Shown here piece by piece: positions 1 to 11,300 of a stretch of DNA of 64,000 nt (positions are counted from its first letter, which is position 1; every line of letters begins with the position of its first letter). A program made the position numbers and the translations under genes. Under the pieces are notes generated by a model, which was given only the letters and a program-made list of their open reading frames with translations, was not told where the DNA came from and did no database searches. Origin of the DNA: Ciona savignyi (Eukaryota > Chordata > Ascidiacea > Phlebobranchia > Cionidae); assembly GCA_000149265.1 (NCBI GenBank), contig CH002006.1:1052376-1116375 (forward strand), written 5' to 3'.

Positions 1-351
1 GAAAACCGCACCTTTGCTTTTAAAAATGACATGCTGTGTTTTTAAAACTTTACTACTAATTACTACAAAAATATTTCTACAGTTTTCTGAGTTCAGGCAA
101 CATCGGATAATAGCTTTGCCAACCAAAAGATATAACAAACTTGCAAGAGACTTGTCAGTTTTAGGGATCAAAAATTAAGGAGGAAAAGAGGGAAACTTTA
201 CAGTACATAGAATGTCAAATATTAAATAGAGTAAGTTTTTTTTTTTTTTTATTCTTTTAACATTGTCTGAAGTTAGCATAAGGGTCAGGGTACAATTACC
301 GAATTTCACCCTTTCATTTCTCTCCAAATAATTTATCCCATTTACTCTCAG

Positions 352-511
352 CCAAATTACCTGACGATGCAATATCTTTCACGACCAGAGTCACCGCAGG
401 TTGATGTTGCTGAGAGCATGTCACCTCGACCCACCAACAAGTCCCCTGTGCTGGGAAAGCAACTGCTACCAGCGCATCCGCCATGTACAACTCCTATGCC
501 TGTGGATGGAT
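352..511 (+). CDS. Internal coding exon of an unrecognised gene
   Basis: A 160-nt open segment starts right after a pyrimidine-rich acceptor (ctctcag) and ends at a consensus donor (T|GTAAGT at 512). It encodes about 53 residues, reading [18 protein letters not shown] at the start and rich in Pro and Ser, with several S-P pairs. It has no ATG requirement because it is internal, and it leaves phase 1 for the next exon. I see no partner exon in the window, so the rest of the gene either lies to the left or uses exons I could not identify. The composition suggests a disordered linker with proline-directed phosphorylation sites; the family is not recognised. The donor region is triplicated downstream. 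Confidence 0.5.
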
Positions 512-745
512 GTAAGTTTTAAGTTTGGTAGTGGGTCTTAGTTTGACATTTTGACCAGTATAGCCTATTCTATAAAATATGTAAGACATTTGTTTAATGC
601 CTGTGGATGGATGTAAGTTTTAAGTTTGGTAGTGGGTCTTAGTTTGACATTTTGACCAGTATAGCCTATTCTATAAAATATGTAAGACATTTGTTTAATG
701 CCTGTGGATGGATGTAAGTTTTAAGTTTGGTAGTGGGTCTTAGTT
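496..745 (+). repeat. 101-bp tandem repeat copying an exon end and donor site
   Basis: The segment starting at 496 recurs at 597 and 698 (period 101 bp). The first two copies look identical and the third is cut at about 745. Each copy holds the last bases of the exon ending at 511 plus its GTAAGT donor, so three equivalent donors stand in a row. Confidence 0.9.
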
Positions 746-759
746 TAAGCGTACATTTT

Positions 760-2825
760 TCTCAGTATATTTTATAAAACAATACAATAGTCAATAATAC
801 AATATAATAACGTGTACAAAAGAAATTTGTTTTAGTTTAAATAGTGTTTCTAACCATTTTTTTTTGTTTCTAACCAGAGTAATTATTGAAAAGCATAATA
901 CAATTATCAGGTACAAGCTAGTAGTACAGAAATGATGATTTTGCAGTACTTTTATAACTTATTATGATAACGACTTTTTATTCCATAGATACCAGGCAAA
1001 TAAAACGTTCACTATGTACATACCAATACAAAATGGCACATTGCAGTTTAATAACTAATTGTTGAACCACTTACCTAATGCAATAACTGCTATACAGAGC
1101 AGTAGTCTCATTTTGTGTCACTTTTATTTCGCTACACTAATAATCGTTCTGTAGCTAAAAATATAGAATAAAACGTTAGATAGCGGAAAAGGGAAAAACT
1201 AAACAGAAGGAAAGAGGCAGGTGGTAAAGTTTCCGTTTTCCTGTTGCTATTTTCTTTCTTTATAGTGTTTTATTTTCTTTCTTTATAGTGCCATGCAAAG
1301 AAAATTCACGAAAGCACTTGTTTGTAATTCTCCACTGATTTTTGTATCGATCTGTATTTTATACTACGAATGATTTTTGTTACACTTTTAAAATGTGCAA
1401 AGCAGCATATTTTGGTACGAAAGAATAGCAGCCTACGGCAATTATAATATAAAAGACACGTAAGATTTCAATTTCTGCCTATTTACGTTTAACGCCAATT
1501 TATCTTGTTTTATACGCAAAACCTCTGCATAAAACAGTGTTAACTGAGAGCCTTTCTGTTTCGAAACGCCCAAACTGCCTTTCCTACTTCTCACAATAAC
1601 TTCGGTCGCTGTTAAATTCCTGTACAAGGCCCAGACAGCCTTTTTCTTTGGGTTGGGTTTCCTTTTTCGTCTGAACCGAGACGCGAGATCGGCCGCTTTG
1701 ATTTCCTCTGTCTGAGTGTCTTCCTATTCACAAGTAGGTCAATTCCATTGAAAGTTTCGAGACCGTAATTACGCAGTAACAGCTTTTGGTCAAAGGTAAA
1801 TATTACAGCTCTAGAAAGCGATGGACGCTATTGTGTGAAATTACGATTTTGGAGGTTCAAAATTAAAGTACAAAACATTTGTGCTTAATGCGACCGAGAA
1901 CGGTTGAATACTGAAAAATTAATATGTTTAGTAAATAACTAGGCAGTATAAAGGTGGAGTTATATACATTATCAAAACAAGCATCTTAAAATTAGGTCTA
2001 CACAATATAGGATCATACATATTTACTTCATGAAAATGTCGCCGGTTCAGAATGTTTGACGCCTAGGTCAGAAAAAAAATGCATTTTACGAAACGCTAGC
2101 GCCACCTGTCGAATATGTTTGCGTTTTCTGCAAACTGGTCAGCTAAACAGGTAACCTGATTGTAAGAACAAGGTTTGCATGCTCTCATTTTCCCATTTAT
2201 GAATCGGTCACGTTAACCTTATGGTCACACAACCGATAACCCCACATGTTTGGCTTTAAGAGTAAATTAATATGCTTTGTAATTTAGAGTAAATCATGGC
2301 ATTAGACTTAGGTTTTCCGGCCACAAATGGCATTTATCACTTAACTAATTTGTCTTATTCACATTAACATGTTGTAAAGACTAATTGTTGAGACTTTTTT
2401 AATATGGTAAATCTTATTTATTTAACGTTAACAGTAAAACAAAAATTAACCATACTATATATGTGAGTCATGAACTCGATAATTATACACGACGTGCGAA
2501 ATGGTTTATGTTCGATGTGCTAATAGAACAGTGTGGCGCCAGTTGCATAAAGGCAAACGTGCTATTTTTATGACGGTTTTTAATTACCACATTGGTGTTA
2601 TAAAGCCCCGAAAAGGGTCATCCGTAACAAGTAATCAAAATATTCAATTGTGTTTGAGAAAGAAACTTCTCATAGTGAAAGGAAAAGCGCAAATGTTGGT
2701 CGAAACCAGCCGCAGGCTGTATGGGTTGTATATAAGCTATATCTACGTTCAAAACACCTAACGATTAATGCCCTATATATATATATTCTGGAAATTAGTC
2801 TGGTGGATTGAACTAAAACAGTAAG
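760..2825. other. No recognised gene; one doubtful minus-strand ORF
   Basis: This stretch is AT-rich and mostly without coding signal. The only candidate is a minus-strand open frame at about 1717-1442 that is rich in Lys and Arg and contains KKKAVWALYRNL. It has no ATG at its 5' end and only weak splice signals, so it could be a terminal exon or chance. A decayed foldback fragment (GGGAAAAACTAAA and purine-rich sequence) lies near 1190-1225. Confidence 0.4.
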
Positions 2826-2832
2826 GACGCCT

Positions 2833-2892
2833 CAATCACACAACACACTGCAATAGACCGGTTACCAGACGGTGGGCGTGAAATAATCCTAC
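2833..2892 (+). repeat. SINE-1 internal fragment
   Basis: Only the ACACACTGCAATAG to GGTGGGCG body segment of the main SINE family survives. Confidence 0.6.
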
Positions 2893-3074
2893 TGTTACCG
2901 TATGATAGCAGAACTACATTTTTCTATTTACGTGGATAAAACGTATGTGAGATATATCACCCCCATTGTATATATTGTATAACGACTTCAAAAAGAATTA
3001 TAATCTACTCGATTTTTTCAGTTTATCCTGTCAGTAATTTTTTCACCACAAAAACTACGGTTTTCTTAGTATCT

Positions 3075-3342
3075 CGGAGAGGATATCCGTATTTATCCCC
3101 GTGAATGGAAAAAATAAGGGGTTAAACAAACGGGCAATCGCCATACTATAACTCGCGCCCACCGTCGGGTTGCCGGAGCTATTGCAATGTGTTGTGTATG
3201 ATTCACACGTTCCTTCAATTTGGTAGAACCTATCAGGGTTCAGGCAATGTCCATTAAGTGCCTTGACCAAGTACACAACTTACTACTAACTAGCCACGAG
3301 TTTCGAAACCGCAACCCTAAACCAAGAGACTAACCGGTCGGA
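3075..3342 (-). repeat. SINE-1 copy, diverged
   Basis: This is a near full-length copy on the minus strand, running from the tail (TATCC side, left) to the tRNA-related head (right). It is older than the next two copies: the head box is altered and the tail has lost its pentamer repeats. Confidence 0.8.
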
Positions 3343-3622
3343 CGAATCTAGTACTAGTAAGTAAGTCTGGAATTGTTGTTTTTTTGGCTAGCAAGTGCAA
3401 TTTATTCAAAAGAAAGCTTGTATTTATGTTGACGTTTCATGGAAGTTAAGACGATTATGTATATAATCCGCTAGCTCCTTTATACAGTCACAATTTAAAA
3501 ACTGTGATTTACACAATATGTTCCCACCATCCTTTCCTCTACAATAAAATTACAAAATTTAAATAAAGAGAAGTCATCTGCCATCATATACTTCTAAAGA
3601 AGGCAGATGCTGGGAGCAGTTC

Positions 3623-3914
3623 GGATAGGATATTCATGTTTATCCCCGTGAATGGGAAAACCAAGGGGGGTTAACACACGGGCAATCGTCAGATCACCTC
3701 GCGCCCATCGTCGGGTCACCGGAGCTATTGCAGTGTGTTGTATATGATAGAAACGTTCCTTTAATTTGGTAGAACTCATTAATCCGCTGGGTCCAGGCAA
3801 TGTCCGTAAAGTGCCTTGCCCAAGGACACAACCGACTAGCTAGCGACCAGTTGCGCACCTGCAACCTTTCGATTAAAACGCGACGCACTTAACCGCTAGA
3901 CCAACCGGGCGGAC
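3623..3914 (-). repeat. SINE-1 copy, full length
   Basis: A full-length copy of the dominant SINE. Read on the minus strand it begins with a tRNA-like head (A-box-like GGTCTAGCGGTTAAG, then a B-box-like region GGTTGCAGGTGCGAAAC). The body carries a conserved GTCCTTGGGCAAGGCAC segment and the copy ends in (TATCC)n. Unit length is about 300 bp. The head resembles a tRNA gene closely enough to call the family tRNA-derived. Confidence 0.9.
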
Positions 3915-3999
3915 GGAGTTATTTAAGAAACCGGGTTTATTTAAGAAGTTACACATAATTATCTTCTTATCTTAATGAAAGAAATTTAGCATGGCTGTA

Positions 4000-4296
4000 G
4001 GATAGGATAGGATATTCATGTTTATCCCCGTGAATGGGAAAACCTAGGGGGTTATCACACGGGCAATCGTCAGATCACCTCGCGCCCATCGTCGGGTTAC
4101 CGGAGCTACTGCAGTGTGCTGTATATGATAGACATGTTCCTTTAATTTGGTAGAACCCATTAATCCGCTGGGTTTAGGCAATGTCCGTAAACTGCCTTGC
4201 CCAAGGACCCAACCGACTAGCTAGCGACCAGTTTCGCACCTGCAACCTTTCGATTGAAAGTCGACGCACTTAACCGCTCGACCACCGGGCCGGATA
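4000..4296 (-). repeat. SINE-1 copy, full length
   Basis: This copy lies about 90 bp from the previous one in the same orientation, and its tail has three GGATA units. The close spacing suggests either independent insertions or a local duplication. Confidence 0.9.
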
Positions 4297-4479
4297 TTCT
4301 ACTTAGCCCAACACTATCTCTCCTAAACGGAACTGTTTGGTAGACGTATAGCACACACTACAATTGATGTGATAAATGGCTGGTAATTTATTTCTGATTA
4401 CACATTACTTATTACATATTTGCCGACCTTGACGGTCTTCCAGGAACACTATCATATATTATCGATCAAATTTATTTTA

Positions 4480-4605
4480 GTCCAAATAGCTCAGTGGGTT
4501 CGTGCTTCATCTTTAGGCAGAAGGGTTTAGTATCGAAACTGAACCAGCTAGTCGGTTGTGTCCCCGGTTACGACAAATTCCAAACATTGCCTAGTGTCTA
4601 GTCTA
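4480..4605 (+). repeat. tRNA-like SINE head, variant
   Basis: An A-box-like TAGCTCAGTGGGTTCG and a B-box-like AGTATCGAAACTG are followed by the CTAGTCGGTTGTGTCC body segment shared with SINE-1. The tRNA part differs from the main family, so this may be a relative with another tRNA parent. Confidence 0.5.
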
Positions 4606-5090
4606 GACCTACTAAATTTAAATGTTGCACAAAAAAAGCAATATCTTAATCATAAGCGACACACTTTAAACGAGTTTTTGGAAGCCTTTATTTTGTTTAC
4701 CACATGTACACTACAAATTTTTAAATAAAAATTAAAGTTGGTTACAACATTATGCCAGAATAAACACTATGTATACGCAACAATGCATAATACAAGTGAA
4801 ACAACGCAAGTGAACTACACTATGTGTATATGCAGAATTAAAAAAAAGTTTAACAGTAGCTAAAACTATGAATTTCAGCAAATGAATATTGCTTAAAAAT
4901 AGATGTAGAATAGCATAATATCAATATTAGAATAATTAGTAAACTTTAAGTAAGAATGTAAGGTCAATTTCTGCACATTGTTAAATAAAAAATAAATTGT
5001 ATAGGCTTAGAAAGATTAATATACATTTGCAAATGCGAGGGTTGTTATTGCGTACATGCTCTAAGGTAGTTTGCTAAATTGTCATATATG

Positions 5091-5513
5091 CTATATGTTC
5101 AGTACGTCAGCCACCCTAGAAAAGATAAAAAGCGAAAGCAGCATAACCGAAATGCAAGGATGAATAGTTATTGTCGAACTAGTCGTATCTGCAACCAAAT
5201 CTGGTGGGTTAGTAGTGTTCGAGCCTGTTGGTACAGTTACAGAGACTGTCGTATTGGTAATAGAGATTGTCTTGTTGGAAATAGGGACTGTCGTGGTGGT
5301 CGACGGGTCTGTCGTTGTAATCACATGGGCTTCTGTTGAACCGGGGTTGGATGGAGTAGTAGAGGCTGTTGTTGTGGGTACAGTGGGTGTTGTTGCCGTA
5401 ACATTGGGTGTTGGTGTGGTCACAATGGAGGTTGTTGTGTTCGCAGCGGCCTTGGTTACGGTCACGTGAGCGATACCCACAACAAAACATAAAAATACAC
5501 TTACAATCCTCAT
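5091..5513 (-). CDS. Small secreted mucin-like protein
   Basis: A single-exon gene of 140 residues, starting at the ATG at 5513; the open frame extends six codons upstream only through a GTG. Residues 1-22 form a signal peptide (hydrophobic IVSVFLCFVVGIA). Residues about 25-118 are dominated by Thr, with Ser, Pro and Val, as expected for dense mucin-type O-glycosylation. N-glycosylation sequons start at N25, N37, N80, N87 and N99. The C-terminus (about 119-132) is hydrophobic (CISVMLLSLFIF) and could be a GPI-anchor signal or a membrane anchor. There are no recognised folded domains, so the role is inferred: a cell-surface or secreted coat component. A TATA-like box lies about 50 bp upstream of the ATG. 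A shadow frame on the other strand is Val-rich and not credible as a gene. Confidence 0.6.
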   Translation of the reverse strand: MRIVSVFLCFVVGIAHVTVTKAAANTTTSIVTTPTPNVTATTPTVPTTTASTTPSNPGSTEAHVITTTDPSTTTTVPISNKTISITNTTVSVTVPTGSNTTNPPDLVADTTSSTITIHPCISVMLLSLFIFSRVADVLNI

Positions 5514-5562
5514 ATTAATGATTTTTTTCACTGATAATTTCTGTGTATATAGATCATGTTCA

Positions 5563-5569
5563 TTTTATA
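5563..5569 (-). promoter_or_regulatory. TATA box of the mucin-like gene
   Basis: TATAAAA on the minus strand. It would place transcription start near 5535, just upstream of the ATG at 5513, which supports the start choice. Confidence 0.45.
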
Positions 5570-5579
5570 CCTTTTATAA

Positions 5580-7800
5580 GTTTCGAGCCCCATGACCCAT
5601 CCGTAAAAGTTGGTAAAACGCAAGCGGCGGTGAAATATAAGCTTTATAATATCACTTCTATACCATGATCTCGTTATATAGCACTTGGAGACTGGATATA
5701 TATGAATATCTAACAAGATTATCGGAAATTAGAACTATTGCAAGTATGGACGAAAATTTATATTCCTCACTTGCTGTCCAACTATCAGATTAGAACAGTA
5801 TAAAGATCTTAATCTATGCAACTTAATAGATTGTGGCATTAAGGTAGTGTAAGGCTAAGGATTTAAATTTAGCTTTAGTTCTTGGATAAAACTCAGGGTT
5901 AAAATTAGTTTCCATGGTTTTAGTGAGCAGTTCTTCTTTTAGTGTTTCCCCTGACCTTGTTCTTAATTTCTATCATTGTCTTATCCCCAACGAATAAAGT
6001 ATTCTATCCTCATGACAAGTTTAACTTCAATTCAGAAGTTATCAACGATTTTGGTTACAAACTATTCAGTTAAGGTGCTATGTTAGTGATATAGCTAGTT
6101 GATTCTTTCTGTCCTAAGGCGATTACGTCTATACCCGGTCCCCTTTACTAGTTCCTTGCGACAGACTTTGTTTAACGGCCCGATCAGCACCATATATATA
6201 GGCTACATGGAGTTTATTTGAATATGGTTGTTTTCCGAAACATTTATATTAAATTCTCTCTAATTTGTTTGATTACAGCACCCTGTCACTAGGCAACCAG
6301 GCAAATATTAATTATACGACGTAAGAGGTAAAATTATAGGAAGAAAGGTTGTTGTGTCAATATGGACTTTGTTTGAATATATTTCAGCTACTTCAATTTC
6401 TTATCACTTAAATTACTTAAACAAATGCTTAACTGCGATGCTTAACACAGATCCAAATCATAATCAATGGTGTTCATACTTAAATCAATTGTATGTAGCC
6501 TAATGTTTTAATGCACAGTTTCATTAGATGTGCACATGAAAATATTTGTTATAGATTGCATTTCAGGAATGCATATTAATTTACTTCAGAGCATATATTG
6601 AATAAACCTCATGGTTTGCGATTATGGATAAAAATCTATAACAAATATTTTATAACAAAAACGCAATTATGGATAAAAATATGTTGATTAATGTGACTGA
6701 AAAACTTTGGATCAACAGTTTTTTTACGATTTCATGGTAAAATGCCAATTTTTACATGAATCTTGCAAGGAACTGAAGCACATATTCTTTGTTAGACACA
6801 ATTACATGACTTTCTTATATTGTTTTCCAATTTTTAAAAGAGCTTATTGGTAATATTGGGTGGCACCGCAGACACAAAGTCTAATATTGTGCCACCCAAT
6901 ATTAGTCTAATAAAAGTACTTACGTGAAGACTCTGTATGTTTGTATGGCGGCAAGGTTATGCAATGTATATTTGTTAAGTTAACGTGAAGTATAAGTAAA
7001 TGACAAGTTTATGGTTGACTAGCTAAATATGTAGGCGAAGGTATGACTCTATGTGTTAGGCATATATATCAGTAAAACCACTTAGAATAAAAATGGTGAA
7101 CAATCTTCAATATTAATTCGCGCCTTCTTTAAGTACTTGAGCCCAAAATCATCCACTTTCAAAACAGGACATATATAGTTTCTTTTTTAAAACGAAACCA
7201 CTAACGCCAGAATTAAGAATATGACTTAAAATAAATATTGTAACAGTAAAGCAAAAGACTTGGAAGGCCTCGTACGATAGTATTAGTTAAGATGCAAACA
7301 ACATTAATTACGTTTTGGACGATGTTTAGAAAATATTTGTGACTGGAAAAAAAGCTATGTTAGACCAATTAACTTTTGCGACAGTCCGATAAACGTAAGA
7401 AACAATTATGCAAAATTACTTTGTTGTAGAATACGCAAGCCGCTGAAATTTTAAAAGGTTCGCCCGCGAAAATACGGTGATTAGTATATTTATAACCAGT
7501 GATGGGATTCAAAATTTTAAAAACAGCTTCTCTTTTGTATCGTACTTACTAACAACAGGTTCGCTAAAAGGTCTAATGTCTGTAAAAAAGCAAGAATCGG
7601 TGATTATCCCGACGTTCCAAGAATGGGTTCGACCGAACCCATGCGAACCTCTTTAATCCCAGCACTGTTTATAACCCTATCTTAAAGCTCTTTGAGGTTT
7701 AAAGTAACTTTGGAAACAAATCCAAGGACATTTAAAAGAATTGTACGCAAACAATCAGTATACTCGTGTAGTATTTTGTCTACAGGGAAACGGTATTTAA
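5580..7800. other. No recognised gene
   Basis: AT-rich sequence without a supported exon. It holds a decayed foldback-element half at about 5870-5955 (GTTTTAGTGAGCAGTT shared with copies at 54.4 and 56.9 kb) and a short perfect hairpin at 6851-6904. Confidence 0.5.
6851..6904. repeat. Perfect 16-bp inverted repeat (hairpin)
   Basis: TAATATTGGGTGGCAC and its exact reverse complement are separated by 22 bases. It could be a tiny foldback element or a structured transcript end; nothing nearby decides. Confidence 0.8.
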
Positions 7801-7809
7801 AGGATATAA

Positions 7810-8104
7810 GATAGGATAGGATATTCATGTTTATCCCCGTGAATGGGAAAACCAAGGGGGTTAACACACGGACAATCGTCAGATCACCTCGCGCCCATCG
7901 TCGGGTTACCGGAGCTATTGCAGTGTGTTGTATATGATAGACACGTTACTTCAATTTGGTAGATCCCATTTATCTCCTGGGTTCAGGCAATGTCCGTAAA
8001 GTGCCTTGCCCAAGGACACAACCGACTAGCGTGCGAACAGTTTCGCACCTGCAACCTTTCGATTGAAATGCGATGCACTTAACCGTTAGACCAACGGACC
8101 GGAC
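7810..8104 (-). repeat. SINE-1 copy, full length
   Basis: An intact copy with a two-unit GGATA tail at its left end. It lies just outside the left arm of the large palindrome and has no partner in the right arm. Confidence 0.9.
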
Positions 8105-8333
8105 TAAACAATATGGTACTTTCTTTTTTTCGTTTAGACTGAAAGAGTATGTAATACAATAATATACTGAAACATAAATTAACTAGGTTAAAACAAAATT
8201 TGAGACCATTATGCAAACAACAAAAGCTTAATTATGTCAGATCAGCAAAAGCGGCGGGAAATAAGTGAAGAGCCAACAAAACAACGGAACATATTTATTA
8301 GAAAGTAATCAATGCAAATTTATTTTTTGCACT

Positions 8334-11300
8334 TTATTTTTTTATTTTACTTTTTTTCCAGTCACACGGGGCAACTTGAAATAACTTCTGAAGAACGCGT
8401 GTCACCCGTGCTGAACCTGGCATTTTGCACTGTTTGTGAACAAAAATAAAATACAGGCAGAGTCCGACGGCGAAAAAAAAGATCGCATAGAAATAAAGAA
8501 AGTGTGGCTGGTTGATGAGCGGCAGAATGACGAAGACGGATGACAGAATGAACATAAAGATCGGAATGATTGTTGGGACCTAAAAATAGAATGTGTTGAT
8601 GTAAAGTATAAATGTGGGATCCGCATGTCTAGGAGTTGGGACAACTGTATCGGGGGTTGGGACAACGAATGCGTCAGAATACATAATCTAAAGGTTAGGC
8701 ATACCTAGTAGCTACTGTTGGAATATCTGGATATTGGATAGGATATTCATGTTTTATCACAGTGATTGCGAAAACAAAACGGGCGTTATTACATAGGTAA
8801 TCGTCAGAATACCTCTCGCCCGTCGTTGTGTTACCGAAGCTATTGCAGTATGCTGTATAAGTTTGAGACATTTTAGTTTTAGTAATGCCAATTATTTTAC
8901 TGAAGATAGGCAACGTCCGCTAAGTGCCTAGGTCCAGGACATAATTGACTGGCTAGCAACTAGTTTCGAAACTACAACCTGTTTACTGTTGACGCACTAA
9001 CATCCAACCTAATCGACCGTTATTCTAATACAGTAATATATTAAATATTTGATATTACTTCACTTTTCGTTTAAATCTACTTGGGCGCTACATTTTAATT
9101 CATATTCCTTGTCCAAGAAGCTTGTTTAAAGAGGTCAAAGAAACGATCGTAATCGTCACTTATCTAGCCCGAACCTCCTACCAATTTCTTTAGACGCATT
9201 ACAACAAATAAGTAAGAGAAGAATCTTAAAACACAACAGCACAAGTCACCTTATAAGGACGTTTTAAATGCGGCATTCGTTTTCGTAGGATTAAAACCGA
9301 CAAGGAGCTGAAACCTTTGAACGTCCAGTTCACGAATCCGAATGTATCAATCATCGTCTCCAAGTTACCGATATTTATCAGCACAATTGTTGACAGAGCG
9401 TTAAGCACGAGTGCAGGACTCGGAACGCGGCTGTGTATATGAAGCATTCCGAATATCTAAAACATGAGCAATGTAGAATAGGATGGGATATTCATGTTTA
9501 TGTTCGTGATTTGTCAAACGCAAGGGGCAATGCGCAATCGTCAGATCAGCTCGCGCCCACCGTCGGGTTACCAGAGCTGTTGCATTGTGTCATGTTGTGA
9601 ATAAAGCAGAAAACTTCAATTTGATACAACCCATTATTCCACCAGTTTATGTAATGTCCGTAAGTGCCTTGCTCAAGGACACAACCATCTAGCTGACGAC
9701 AAGTTTCGAGCCTGCACCCTTCAGCCGAAAGACGACGCACTGACCTACCAAGCTAAATCTTCGGACTAATTGTGTGGATTGGTGTACGGTAGTGTGGCCG
9801 AATAGTTACGCGACCGATACATACACAGATTTAAATATAAAAAAGGTCCTGTTGACTAACACATTTCGGGTTCAAAACCTATCCCGGAAAAAATTATGTG
9901 GGTTAGTATAGCTTAAAAAAGATCAAACTCCAAAACTCTCACCATCGGCAACTGGCCTCGTCGCGCAGCAACGTATGGCAATCTTCCATGAGTTAAAATC
10001 CCTGCTGAGTAGGAGCTAACTGCGCACAAACAAACCGAAAGTGGAACAATCCATGACGCGCCGCCCATTGCTTTTAATGCGAATGGTAACGCAATGATTT
10101 TAGATGTTGATATTTCTTCAGGTGTCAGCACTAAAATAAATAGGTCGTATTAATCCAGTGCTTCCCATACAGTAGTACGCGTACTGTTACAATGTCTTAT
10201 TTTAGTGCGTTTGCATTCTTGCGTTGATTAGCATATGACGGCCTGGTGACCAACGCTTGATAATAAGAACCTGTCGTCTTTATTTTTATATTTTTTCGCT
10301 AAAAATTGTTAGACTTTACCCATGTTTAAGCTAAATCATTCAAGGCGCCTTAGAGCTGTTACATTTTACCTTTTTACCTACCAGCAAAATATGCCAAGTT
10401 CATTGTGACGTATATCAGTGTAATAATGCTGACTGCAGCAATTGAAGCTTTTGGGATCGTCTTTTCAGGTTCCTTAACTTCTTCTGTGACGTGACAAAGC
10501 GCATTCCATCCGTCATAAGAATACATAACCTGAGTTAAGGATTGGTATAATAGCAATTTAAATATATTATACTATTATGTTGTGTGGATCTAAATATATT
10601 ATACTATTACAATGTGTTCTGAGCCACCATTTTCTTACTACACATGCCCTAAAAGCTCTATTTAAGGGCCACGGACTCTTTTTTAACCCTTTTCCTATAA
10701 TGCCAGTATATTAGAGGTGGCGTTCAAATAGAAGATGTATGTACAGTAGAACCCCGCTTACCTGACCACCTATGGGACCATGATCAAGCGGTCGCGTTAG
10801 CGGGGTGGTCGTGTTAGTGAATTTTGATTTGGAGCAAGTTGTCGTGATATGCAGCCAAAACGTCTGACTTTTTACTAAATTTTCACCAAATGACATTATT
10901 TTTATCAGATACTGCAGAATAAATTTAATACTAAAGTTTATCTTGTAGGATTCAGTTCTGTCTGCCACATTTTTTGTGTGTCCGCTCATTTATTCTTATT
11001 GTTTTGATCATAAAATAAATTTAACCTAGTTATTTTGGTGACAAAGGCAAATTATTTAGCACATGTGGTAACTTAAGCGGGGTCAAATTTAAAGTTTTGG
11101 ACCAAAATATGGCGGTCCTGGTCTGGAAACCGGGGTGGTCGCGTTATTGAAACAGAATACAATGCATTACCATAGTAAATTATTGGGACCGCACTATAGT
11201 GGTCCTGATAGTGAGGTGGTCGTGTTATCGAGGTGGTTTCCAAGCGGGGTTCCACTGTACATGATCTTAACGTCTTTAGTTTTGTATTTTAATGAGTTAT

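Noticed and set aside
3594..3888. Short open frames reading FHTDIAWTQ and similar
   Set aside because: They are reading frames of SINE-1, which recur in every copy.
5215..5469. Val-rich plus-strand open frame
   Set aside because: It is the antisense shadow of the Thr-rich mucin-like gene; the opposite strand has signal peptide, start and promoter.
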